Shown here one piece after another: positions 6,277 through 12,444 of a stretch of 12,444 nt of DNA. Under the pieces are notes generated by a model. It was not told the DNA's origin. It was given only the letters and a program-made list of their open reading frames with translations, and made no database searches. Position numbers and translations under genes: made by a program. The stretch spans positions 1-12,444 of the forward strand of contig QLUI01000024.1 of the NCBI GenBank assembly GCA_018725345.1, read 5' to 3'. Every line of letters starts with the position of its first letter. Positions within the stretch are counted from its first letter, which is position 1. This stretch comes from Bacillota bacterium (GTDB lineage Bacteria; Bacillota; Dethiobacteria; Dethiobacterales; Dethiobacteraceae).

Positions 6277-8391
6277 TTGAAACGACACACAGTAGCAAGC
6301 ACGACTGTGCGAAAAAGACTAATCTTTCTATTGGGTTTAGCCGTACTGGTGGTTTTTGCGTTGACGGTGCGGCTGTTTTGGATTCAGGTCGTGATTGCCG
6401 GAGATTTGCGGGAGAAGGCCTGGGATCAGATAATGCGCAGAGAACGGGTGGTTGCGCCACGCGGCGATATTTTCGACCGAAATGGGAGGCTTTTGGCGGG
6501 TAGTGCCAGTTCGGTATCTGTGCTGGCTTATCCGGCGCAAATCACAGACAAAGAAGAAGCGGCGCGCTTGTTGGCTCGAGTCTTAGCTCTTGATGAAACC
6601 GTTTTGCTTGAACGGTTGAACAGAAAAACAGGAGGCGTTTACCTGCGGCGCAAAATTACCGAGGAAGCTGTTTTGGAAATACGCAAGTTGGAGCTTGCCG
6701 GCATCCGTTTTACTTTGGAACCTAAGCGCTACTACCCGCACAATAATTTGGCATCTCAGCTAATTGGTTTTATGGGGTTGGATGACGGGAGAAGTGGACT
6801 GGAATATAAGTATGAACAGGAACTTAGGGGTCGAGATGGCCTGATAACTTTTGAAAGCGACGGACTGGGTCGCCAAATCCCGCAGGGTGTGCGGAATTAT
6901 ACGCCGCCGGTCGATGGCAATGATTTGTTTTTGACTATTGATCGCAATATCCAGTTTATTGTAGAGCAGGAAATGGAACGAACAATGACGGAGCTGCAGC
7001 CAAAGGGAATTAATGTGATTGCTTTAGATCCTCGGACCGGCGAGGTATTAGCCATTGCCGGCACGCCAAGTTTTGATCCGAATAATTTTGCTGACTACCC
7101 GGAGAAGAATTGGAGGCTCTCGCCCGTTACCGATACTTTTGAGCCTGGGTCTACTTTTAAACTGGTAACGTTGGCAGCCGCCATTGAGGAAGGCAAATTC
7201 CGTGCAAATGAGGGCTTTTACTGTTCAGGGTCAATGCGGGTGGCCGGCAGAATGATCGGGTGTTGGACTAGAAGCAGGGGCGGACATGGAGCGATTGATT
7301 TTACCGAAGTTGTCTTAGGTTCCTGTAACCCCGGTTTTATCACTTTAGGACAGCGGATTACAGCGTCAAAGCTTTCGCAGTACATAGAAGCTTTTGGATT
7401 TGGTCAGCGCTCGGGCATTGACGTCATCGGTGAAGGTGTGGGCATTTTGTTTGCACCAGAACAATTAGGGCCGGTGGAGGCAGCTACCACAACATTTGGG
7501 CAGGGTATTTCTGTTACGCCGCTGCAGCAGGTGATGGCAGTGGCGGCTATGGCTAACGGCGGTTATCTGATGAGGCCTTACGTTGTCAGGGAGATCCGAG
7601 ACAGCCAAGGAGCTACAGTTCGCAAAAATGAACCTCGAATGGTGCGCCGCGTTGTTTCCGAGGCGACTGCCCGGGAAGTAGCAAGGATTATGGAATTGGT
7701 GGTTACTGAGGGCAGCGGGATTAATGCATTCATAGAAGGCTACCGGCTTGCGGGAAAGACTGGGACAGCACAAAAAATAGGCCCGGACGGCCGCTATATT
7801 GCTGGGGAATATCTCCTTTCTTTTATCGGCTTTGCCCCTGTGGAAGAACCGCAAGTCTTGATTTATATTGCTGTCGATGCGCCGCAGGTCGGGGTGCAGT
7901 GGGGTTCTCTTGTGGCTGCGCCGATGTTTAAGCAAATGATGGAGCGAATTTTGGCTTATTTAGATATTCCGCCGGCAGGTAATATGGAGAATGTACCGCC
8001 TAAAATGGTGAATGTGCCTGCTTTAGTAGGCTTGACTGTGGATGAAGCCAGTACTCTTCTTGCTGCAGCGGGACTACGAATTCGATTTATTGGCAGTGGC
8101 GAAGAAATCCTGAATCAGACGCCTAAGGCGGGGGCAAAAGTGCCGCTGCAGACGCAAATATTGGTGCATCTTGGCGGAGAAGAGGCCAAGGACGAAGTGC
8201 TTGTGCCTGCTCTGATTGGGAAAACGATGCGTGAAGTTGGAGAAGTTTTGGGCTGGCTCGGTTTAAGGATGAACGGCAGTGGATCGGGCGTGGCAGTGAG
8301 CCAGGAGCCAAAGGCGCAGTCACTGGTACCGACAGATACAATTATTAATGTAAAATTTGACTCTCCTGGTGAAACGGAACTGGAGAGATAG
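6277..8391 (+). CDS. Class B penicillin-binding protein with two PASTA domains (PbpB/SpoVD type)
   Basis: This 704-residue protein is a monofunctional D,D-transpeptidase that cross-links peptidoglycan outside the membrane. A membrane anchor (about 15-41) is followed by the PBP dimerisation domain, with the conserved RGDIFDRNG (62-70), and the transpeptidase domain. Its active-site motifs are STFK (292-295, nucleophile Ser292), SCN (349-351) and KTG (494-496). Two PASTA domains end the protein (about 577-634 and 640-694). The TTG start has GGGAGGG 7 bases upstream. In Bacillus subtilis, PbpB (septal) has two PASTA domains and SpoVD (spore cortex) one; many clostridia have a single gene here, usually annotated spoVD or ftsI. 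Two PASTA domains and the ftsL neighbour favour a septal role, but a sporulation role cannot be excluded, so I give no symbol. No second PBP gene follows. Confidence 0.95.
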   Translation: MKRHTVASTTVRKRLIFLLGLAVLVVFALTVRLFWIQVVIAGDLREKAWDQIMRRERVVAPRGDIFDRNGRLLAGSASSVSVLAYPAQITDKEEAARLLARVLALDETVLLERLNRKTGGVYLRRKITEEAVLEIRKLELAGIRFTLEPKRYYPHNNLASQLIGFMGLDDGRSGLEYKYEQELRGRDGLITFESDGLGRQIPQGVRNYTPPVDGNDLFLTIDRNIQFIVEQEMERTMTELQPKGINVIALDPRTGEVLAIAGTPSFDPNNFADYPEKNWRLSPVTDTFEPGSTFKLVTLAAAIEEGKFRANEGFYCSGSMRVAGRMIGCWTRSRGGHGAIDFTEVVLGSCNPGFITLGQRITASKLSQYIEAFGFGQRSGIDVIGEGVGILFAPEQLGPVEAATTTFGQGISVTPLQQVMAVAAMANGGYLMRPYVVREIRDSQGATVRKNEPRMVRRVVSEATAREVARIMELVVTEGSGINAFIEGYRLAGKTGTAQKIGPDGRYIAGEYLLSFIGFAPVEEPQVLIYIAVDAPQVGVQWGSLVAAPMFKQMMERILAYLDIPPAGNMENVPPKMVNVPALVGLTVDEASTLLAAAGLRIRFIGSGEEILNQTPKAGAKVPLQTQILVHLGGEEAKDEVLVPALIGKTMREVGEVLGWLGLRMNGSGSGVAVSQEPKAQSLVPTDTIINVKFDSPGETELER

Positions 8392-8410
8392 GCGTCACAT
8401 TCGACTTGCG

Positions 8411-8439
8411 TTGCAGTAAAACTATTGCTCTGATCTAAC
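8411..8439 (+). promoter_or_regulatory. Weak candidate promoter upstream of murE
   Basis: TTGCAG (8411-8416) and TCTAAC (8434-8439) are 17 bp apart, and a TG at 8431-8432 gives the second an extended -10 form. Matches to consensus are only 3 of 6 and 4 of 6. The location just after the PBP stop codon in an unusually long gap makes an internal promoter for murE-murF-mraY plausible. This is speculative. Confidence 0.25.
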
Positions 8440-8590
8440 TAGCACAGGCAGCTTACTGCCACCAAATGCAAAGAAATCGTCAGACGTTAGGCGCAACGCG
8501 GACTGCAAAAATAACAACGCAGCTGGCGGTTTAAAAGCGCTTACACCTAAGGGCGTAGAAAAGATTTTATAGGCATGATTACGGCAGTGA

Positions 8591-8607
8591 GGGGGGAATA
8601 CTAGGAG
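8591..8607 (+). promoter_or_regulatory. Unusual double ribosome binding site of murE
   Basis: Two purine-rich stretches precede the murE ATG at 8609. GGGGGG (8591-8596) lies 12 bases away, rather far, and AGGAG (8603-8607) lies 1 base away, too near for normal use. The ATG is kept because MKTLAELVKVLL matches the usual beginning of MurE proteins, and no better in-frame start is seen just downstream. Initiation may be weaker than in the neighbouring genes. Confidence 0.5.
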
Positions 8608-8608
8608 A

Positions 8609-10135
8609 ATGAAAACTCTTGCTGAACTGGTCAAGGTTCTACTTCATAAAGAGGTTCGGGGGTCCGTTGAGATAGCTGTGAGCGGGCTTGCTTATCATTC
8701 CGGCCAAGTTAAGCCGGGTGATGTATTTTTTTGCCTGCCCGGTGCCCGTTCACATGGTAAGCGCTTTATAGATGAGGCGGAAACTGCGGGTGCTGTGGCA
8801 GTAGTTACCGACCTGCCGGAAGTGGAGACGTCCGTCACATTAGTCAGGGTACCGGAAATAAGAATGGCGTTAGCACTCCTCTCGGCTCATTTTTATGATT
8901 ATCCCTCGCGAGAAATGGTGCTGACCGGTGTTACAGGTACAAACGGAAAAACAACTGTCACACATTTAATTGATGCGCTACTCGCGTGTAATGGTGCCCT
9001 CACCGGTTTAATTGGCACTGTACGCTATCATGTCGGTGGCGTAGAATATCCTTCACTTGCTACTACACCGGAAGCAAATGAGTTGCAAGCGCTGTTGCGC
9101 AGGATGCGCACAGCAGGTGTGACCCACGCCACCATGGAGGTTTCCTCCCATGCGCTTGCTTTGCAAAGAACGATTGGCTGTGATTTCGACACGGTGGTCT
9201 TGACAAATGTGACAGAAGACCATCTTGACTTTCATCAGACTTTTGATCATTATTTAAAAAGTAAAATAAAACTTTTTTCCTCGCTAGGAGCATTTCCGTT
9301 GAAGGAAGGTCGTTTTCGCCGGGCTGTAGTTAATGGAGATGATGTGCACTGGGCTCATTTTGCGGAGCAGACTCCGGCAGAAGTGCTTCTGTATGGTCTT
9401 TCTCCCCGCTGTCATATCCGTGCGTCTGAAGTTTTGGTTTTGCGGGAAGGTGTTAGCTTTTGGTTGGATACGCCGGCGGGTTCGGCAACAATTAAGCTGA
9501 AAATGACAGGCCTATTTTCGGTCTATAATGCTTTGGCGGCGATAGCAGTTGCCTATCTGGAAGGTTTGCCTCTTGACCAGATTAAAACCGTATTGGAGGG
9601 GGTAAGCGGGATTCCCGGCCGATTTGAATCGGTGGATGCTGGTCAGGATTATACAGTAATTGTGGATTACGCCCACACGCCTGATGGCTTGGGAAATGTT
9701 TTGCGGGCTGTGCGGGAATTTGCGCCTGCTCGGGTGTTGACTGTATTTGGCTGCGGAGGCGATCGTGACAGAACAAAGCGGCCGTTGATGGGTGAAGAAG
9801 CGGGTAGATATAGCGACTATTGCGTAGTTACCTCGGACAATCCGCGGACGGAAGAGCCGGGGGGAATTATCGCCGAAATACTGCCGGGGCTGCTGCGAAC
9901 AATCGGCGCGGGCGGTTTTGAAATTCAGCCCGACAGGAGAGATGCCATCGCTCGGGCGCTGGAACTTGCACGAGCAGATGATATTGTGGTGATTGCCGGC
10001 AAAGGACATGAAACAACCCAAATATTTTCTGATAAAACTATTTCCTTTGACGATCGGCAGATTGCCAGGGAACTGATTCAAAGGCGGGGAGAAACGTATG
10101 GAGATGACACTAGAGGAAATTTGCGCGGCAGTTGA
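8609..10135 (+). CDS. murE: UDP-MurNAc-L-Ala-D-Glu:meso-diaminopimelate ligase MurE
   Basis: MurE adds the third residue to the peptidoglycan stem peptide in the cytoplasm, using ATP. The 508-residue protein has the three Mur ligase domains: an N-terminal UDP-binding domain (SGLAYHSGQVKPGDVFFCLPG, 25-45), a central ATPase domain with the P-loop GVTGTNGKTT (107-116), MEVSSHAL (176-183) and HLDFH (205-209), and a C-terminal domain. Lys219, in KSKIKLF, aligns with the lysine that is carbamylated in this family. The motif DNPR (410-413) is the meso-diaminopimelate specificity motif, so DAP rather than lysine is the expected substrate. GKGHE near the C-terminus also fits. The C-terminal tail after the conserved region is encoded where the gene overlaps murF by 38 bp. 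It is preceded by a 217-bp gap. Confidence 0.98.
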   Translation: MKTLAELVKVLLHKEVRGSVEIAVSGLAYHSGQVKPGDVFFCLPGARSHGKRFIDEAETAGAVAVVTDLPEVETSVTLVRVPEIRMALALLSAHFYDYPSREMVLTGVTGTNGKTTVTHLIDALLACNGALTGLIGTVRYHVGGVEYPSLATTPEANELQALLRRMRTAGVTHATMEVSSHALALQRTIGCDFDTVVLTNVTEDHLDFHQTFDHYLKSKIKLFSSLGAFPLKEGRFRRAVVNGDDVHWAHFAEQTPAEVLLYGLSPRCHIRASEVLVLREGVSFWLDTPAGSATIKLKMTGLFSVYNALAAIAVAYLEGLPLDQIKTVLEGVSGIPGRFESVDAGQDYTVIVDYAHTPDGLGNVLRAVREFAPARVLTVFGCGGDRDRTKRPLMGEEAGRYSDYCVVTSDNPRTEEPGGIIAEILPGLLRTIGAGGFEIQPDRRDAIARALELARADDIVVIAGKGHETTQIFSDKTISFDDRQIARELIQRRGETYGDDTRGNLRGS

Positions 10136-11489
10136 CGGCAGGCTGCTTGTCCCCGCTTTACCAAAGAGAAGAGTAAACAGGCTGAGTATTGATTCGCGGA
10201 TCACTTTGGCTGCTGATTTTTTTGTACCGCTTGCCGGAACAAAGACGGATGGCCATGAATTTATAGCGCAAGCTGCTCAAAACGGTGCCATTGGCTGCTT
10301 TTCATCTCTGGGAAGGACTGTTTCTTATCCGGAGGGGATGACGGTTATCGGAGTCTCCAGCCCGCTTTTGGCTCTGCAACAGTTAGCAGCAGTATATCGG
10401 CAAAAATTTGTCTTGCCGGTGGTGGCTGTTACAGGCTCGGTGGGAAAAACTACTACCAAAGAACTGATCGCGGCAACTCTCTCTGTGAGCCTAAAAATCT
10501 TAAAAACTGAGGGAAATTTAAATAATCATATTGGGCTGCCACTGATGCTTTCACGGCTTGACTTTAGCCATCAGGCGGCGGTGCTGGAAATGGGCATGAG
10601 CGGATTTGGAGAAATTGACCTGCTGGCAAGGCTTGCTCAGCCCAGTGTGGCAGTAATTACTAATATAGGTGAATCACATTTGGAGATGGTGGGCAGCCGC
10701 GAAGGAATTGCCAAGGCAAAGTGTGAACTTTTCCCCCACGTTCCGCTAAATGGGACGGTAGTAGCAAACGCAGATGAAAGGTTGCTTGTTCCTTATTTAG
10801 AGAAAGTCGGTTGTCAGGTGCTTACTTTTGGTTTTTCCGCGGCTGCTACAGTGCGCTGCGTTGCTGCCGATCAAGAAAATGGGAAGATGACTGTGCAGAT
10901 CAAGCAGGACGGGTATACGCCGTTAACACTCCCCTCTCCCCTTCCCGGACGTCATAATATCTACAATTTAATGGCGGCGTTGGCAGTAGGCAGATTGCTG
11001 GGGTTGACAGATGAAGAATTTACTGTCGGGCTTCCTCGCGTACTTTTGGGCGAGATGCGCCTGGAGAAGGTACAGACCCCAGCGGGAATCAATGTGTTAA
11101 ATGATGCTTATAACGCCAGTCCCACATCGATGGCGGCAGCGATTGACGTTTTGCTGGAGCAGGCGGGAGACGCTGCAAAAATCGCGGTGCTGGGCGATAT
11201 GTTGGAATTGGGTTGGCTGGAAGAGGAAGGACACAGGAAGATTGGCAATTTAGTGGCGGCTCATGCTTTAGACGCTTTGATTGTCCTGGGTAGGCGGTCG
11301 CAAATAATTGCTGATGCTGCCATAGCCGCAGGCTATCCTAGTGTGCGGGTGTTTCGACCCGAATCTCACAGCGATGCCGCAAATTTGATTGTTCGGTTGG
11401 CTGGCTCCGGGGACTGGGTGTTGCTGAAGGGGTCTCGTGGAATGCGGATGGAAGATGTTCTGGTGGAGTTGTTGGAGGGGGAAAAATGA
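10098..11489 (+). CDS. murF: UDP-MurNAc-tripeptide--D-Ala-D-Ala ligase MurF
   Basis: MurF attaches D-Ala-D-Ala to the UDP-MurNAc-tripeptide made by MurE, completing the cytoplasmic precursor. The 463-residue protein has the P-loop VTGSVGKTTTK (111-121), then TEGNLNNHIGLPLMLS (about 137-152), EMGMSGFGEID, TNIGESHLE, NDAYNASPTSM and VLGDMLELG, all family hallmarks in the expected order, and normal length. The ATG at 10098 has GGGGAG (10086-10091) 6 bases upstream; an in-frame ATG two codons later is also possible. The gene begins inside murE (38-bp overlap), and its last bases overlap the mraY start as ATGA, so murE, murF and mraY should be translationally coupled. Confidence 0.98.
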   Translation: MEMTLEEICAAVDGRLLVPALPKRRVNRLSIDSRITLAADFFVPLAGTKTDGHEFIAQAAQNGAIGCFSSLGRTVSYPEGMTVIGVSSPLLALQQLAAVYRQKFVLPVVAVTGSVGKTTTKELIAATLSVSLKILKTEGNLNNHIGLPLMLSRLDFSHQAAVLEMGMSGFGEIDLLARLAQPSVAVITNIGESHLEMVGSREGIAKAKCELFPHVPLNGTVVANADERLLVPYLEKVGCQVLTFGFSAAATVRCVAADQENGKMTVQIKQDGYTPLTLPSPLPGRHNIYNLMAALAVGRLLGLTDEEFTVGLPRVLLGEMRLEKVQTPAGINVLNDAYNASPTSMAAAIDVLLEQAGDAAKIAVLGDMLELGWLEEEGHRKIGNLVAAHALDALIVLGRRSQIIADAAIAAGYPSVRVFRPESHSDAANLIVRLAGSGDWVLLKGSRGMRMEDVLVELLEGEK

Positions 11490-12444
11490 ACCAAGGTTTA
11501 ACGCAGATAGCTTTATGGGCTTTTTTGGCGGGGATTATTCTGGCCCCGCTGTTTATTCGCCTCTTTCGACAATTAGATCTTGGACAACAGATTAGGGAGG
11601 ATGGGCCGCGTAAGCACTTTAAAAAAGCAGGGACTCCTACCATGGGCGGCGTAATTTTTCTTTTATCATTTTTGCCGCCTGTACTGATTTTCGCACCGCA
11701 AACTATGCCGCTCTATTTAGCTGTGCTGATGACATTCGGTAACGGACTGGTGGGTTTTTTTGACGATTATCTGAAAGTGGTGCGCAAACAGTCATTGGGG
11801 CTTAAGGCGCGTAGTAAGCTGCTGGGCCAACTTTTGCTTGTGGTGTTGTTTTTTGTTGCCTGGCGGGGGTTGGGAGGGAGCACGGCGCTGGAGATTCCTT
11901 TTACTGCGGCTGCCGTTGATCTGGGAGATATGGGTTATTTTTTCTTTCTTGTCCTGTTTTTCCTCGGCACGACTAATGCTGTCAATTTAACGGATGGTAT
12001 TGATGGCTTGGCAGCAGGTACCGCTATTTTAGCATTTTTAGCTTACACGATTTTGGCAAATGCTCAGGAGTCAGTTGCCCTTGCTCAATTTGGCGCTGCG
12101 ATGATCGGCGGAGTTTTTGCTTTTCTGATTTATAATCTGCACCCTGCCCGCGTTTTCATGGGTGATGTGGGTTCTCTGGCACTTGGCGGCGCGTTAGCTT
12201 CCATGGCTGTGTTGACTAAAACAGAACTTTATCTTGTTATTATCGGCGGAGTGTTTGTGCTGGAAACTCTTTCGGTGATTATCCAGGTAATTTTTTTCAA
12301 GCTGACCGGCAAACGGGTCTTCCGGATGAGTCCTCTCCACCATCATTATGAACTGGGCGGACATGGCGAGTGGCGGGTCGTTACTGGTTTTTGGGCAGTA
12401 GGGTTTTTGTTTGCCGTTGTGGGGCTGCTAGAGTTGGGAGCATT
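11486..12444 (+). CDS. mraY: Phospho-N-acetylmuramoyl-pentapeptide-transferase MraY (3' end cut by window)
   Basis: MraY is the membrane enzyme that transfers phospho-MurNAc-pentapeptide from UDP to undecaprenyl phosphate, making lipid I. The frame is open from ATG at 11486 to the window end (319 codons plus 2 bases). The family is usually about 320-330 residues, so only the last few are missing. Motifs visible by translation are GTPTMGG (49-55), the aspartate pair in GFFDDYLK (D93, D94), NAVNLTDGIDGLA (164-176, D170 and D173), FMGDVGSLALGG (224-235, D227) and SPLHHHYELGG (282-292, the HHH motif at 285-287). Many hydrophobic segments separate them, as expected for a ten-helix membrane protein. 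GGAGGGGG just upstream is the ribosome site. The start overlaps the murF stop (ATGA). Confidence 0.97.
   Translation, partial: MNQGLTQIALWAFLAGIILAPLFIRLFRQLDLGQQIREDGPRKHFKKAGTPTMGGVIFLLSFLPPVLIFAPQTMPLYLAVLMTFGNGLVGFFDDYLKVVRKQSLGLKARSKLLGQLLLVVLFFVAWRGLGGSTALEIPFTAAAVDLGDMGYFFFLVLFFLGTTNAVNLTDGIDGLAAGTAILAFLAYTILANAQESVALAQFGAAMIGGVFAFLIYNLHPARVFMGDVGSLALGGALASMAVLTKTELYLVIIGGVFVLETLSVIIQVIFFKLTGKRVFRMSPLHHHYELGGHGEWRVVTGFWAVGFLFAVVGLLELGA

Larger units (their letters stand above)
8392..8608 (+). other. 217-bp intergenic region between the PBP gene and murE
   Basis: This is the only large gap inside the right-hand cluster. I see no convincing gene in it. It contains a short hairpin GGCAG-CTTA-CTGCC (8447-8460) without a T-run, and inverted repeats that could fold over a distance: TTGCAGT (8411-8417) with ACTGCAA (8502-8508), and TGCGTTG (8407-8413) with CAACGCA (8515-8521). 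The two pairings share bases, so they exclude each other. A weak promoter can be proposed near its start. It may be a structured leader for murE, a secondary promoter region, or worn-down sequence from a lost gene; nothing here decides. Confidence 0.5.

Noticed and set aside
8447..8460. GGCAG-CTTA-CTGCC hairpin as a terminator after the PBP gene
   Set aside because: The stem is only 5 bp and no T-run follows, so it does not fit a rho-independent terminator.
8466..8534. 22-residue reading frame in the gap before murE (MQRNRQTLGATRTAKITTQLAV)
   Set aside because: No ribosome binding site precedes the ATG and the length is within chance expectation; nothing supports translation.
8535..8542. Palindrome AAGCGCTT as an operator
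   Set aside because: It is a single short palindrome without a repeat or neighbouring promoter; expected by chance at this length.
9512..10204. 230-codon open frame on the minus strand opposite murE and the start of murF
   Set aside because: It lies wholly opposite well-supported Mur ligase genes, its translation shows no recognisable domain, and it has no independent sign of coding. It is a shadow of the real genes.
1..12444. A novel defence, mobile or biosynthetic system
   Set aside because: Every substantial coding region belongs to a well-known phosphate transport or cell-wall/division family in conserved order. No transposase, integrase, repeat array or unknown gene cluster is present.

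Overview
The window carries two conserved gene blocks that diverge from a shared control region of about 260 bp. The left block (minus strand, 1-4150) is a high-affinity phosphate uptake operon transcribed pstS-pstC-pstA-pstB. The right block (plus strand, 4410-12444) is the start of a dcw (division and cell wall) cluster: mraZ-rsmH-ftsL-PBP-murE-murF-mraY, with mraY running off the right edge.

Organism (inference): a Bacillota (Firmicutes) bacterium, most likely an anaerobic clostridial or Peptococcaceae-like lineage of middling G+C. Reasons are the Firmicutes dcw gene order, a PASTA-tailed class B PBP next to ftsL, strong AGGAGG-type ribosome binding sites with several TTG starts, a Bacillus-type Pho box, and a PstS preceded by a copper amine oxidase N-terminal-like domain, which is common in surface proteins of such organisms. 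MurE has the DNPR motif of meso-diaminopimelate ligases, so DAP-type peptidoglycan is expected. The species cannot be told from this window.

Left block: PstS captures phosphate outside the membrane, PstC and PstA form the channel and PstB is the ATPase. pstC/pstA overlap by 11 bp and pstA/pstB are 1 bp apart, so these three look translationally coupled. A strong hairpin with a U-run lies between pstS and pstC and probably lets most transcripts stop after pstS. No phoU is visible; it could lie beyond the left edge.

Control region (4151-4409): on the pst side there are TTAACA repeats in 11-bp phase, placed as expected for a PhoP-activated promoter. On the mra side there are three AAGTGG repeats at exactly 10-bp spacing just upstream of mraZ, as expected for MraZ autoregulation.

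Right block: MraZ (regulator), RsmH (16S rRNA methyltransferase), FtsL (divisome bitopic protein), a class B PBP (septal or spore-cortex transpeptidase), then MurE and MurF, which complete the UDP-MurNAc-pentapeptide, and MraY, which moves it to the lipid carrier. A 217-bp gap between the PBP gene and murE is the only sizeable break in the cluster and may hold a secondary promoter or leader. I found no mobile elements, CRISPR arrays, tRNA or rRNA genes. Most of the window is ordinary core genome; the more unusual points are the PstS domain fusion, substitutions at the conserved PstA charged motif, and the well-preserved regulatory repeats.
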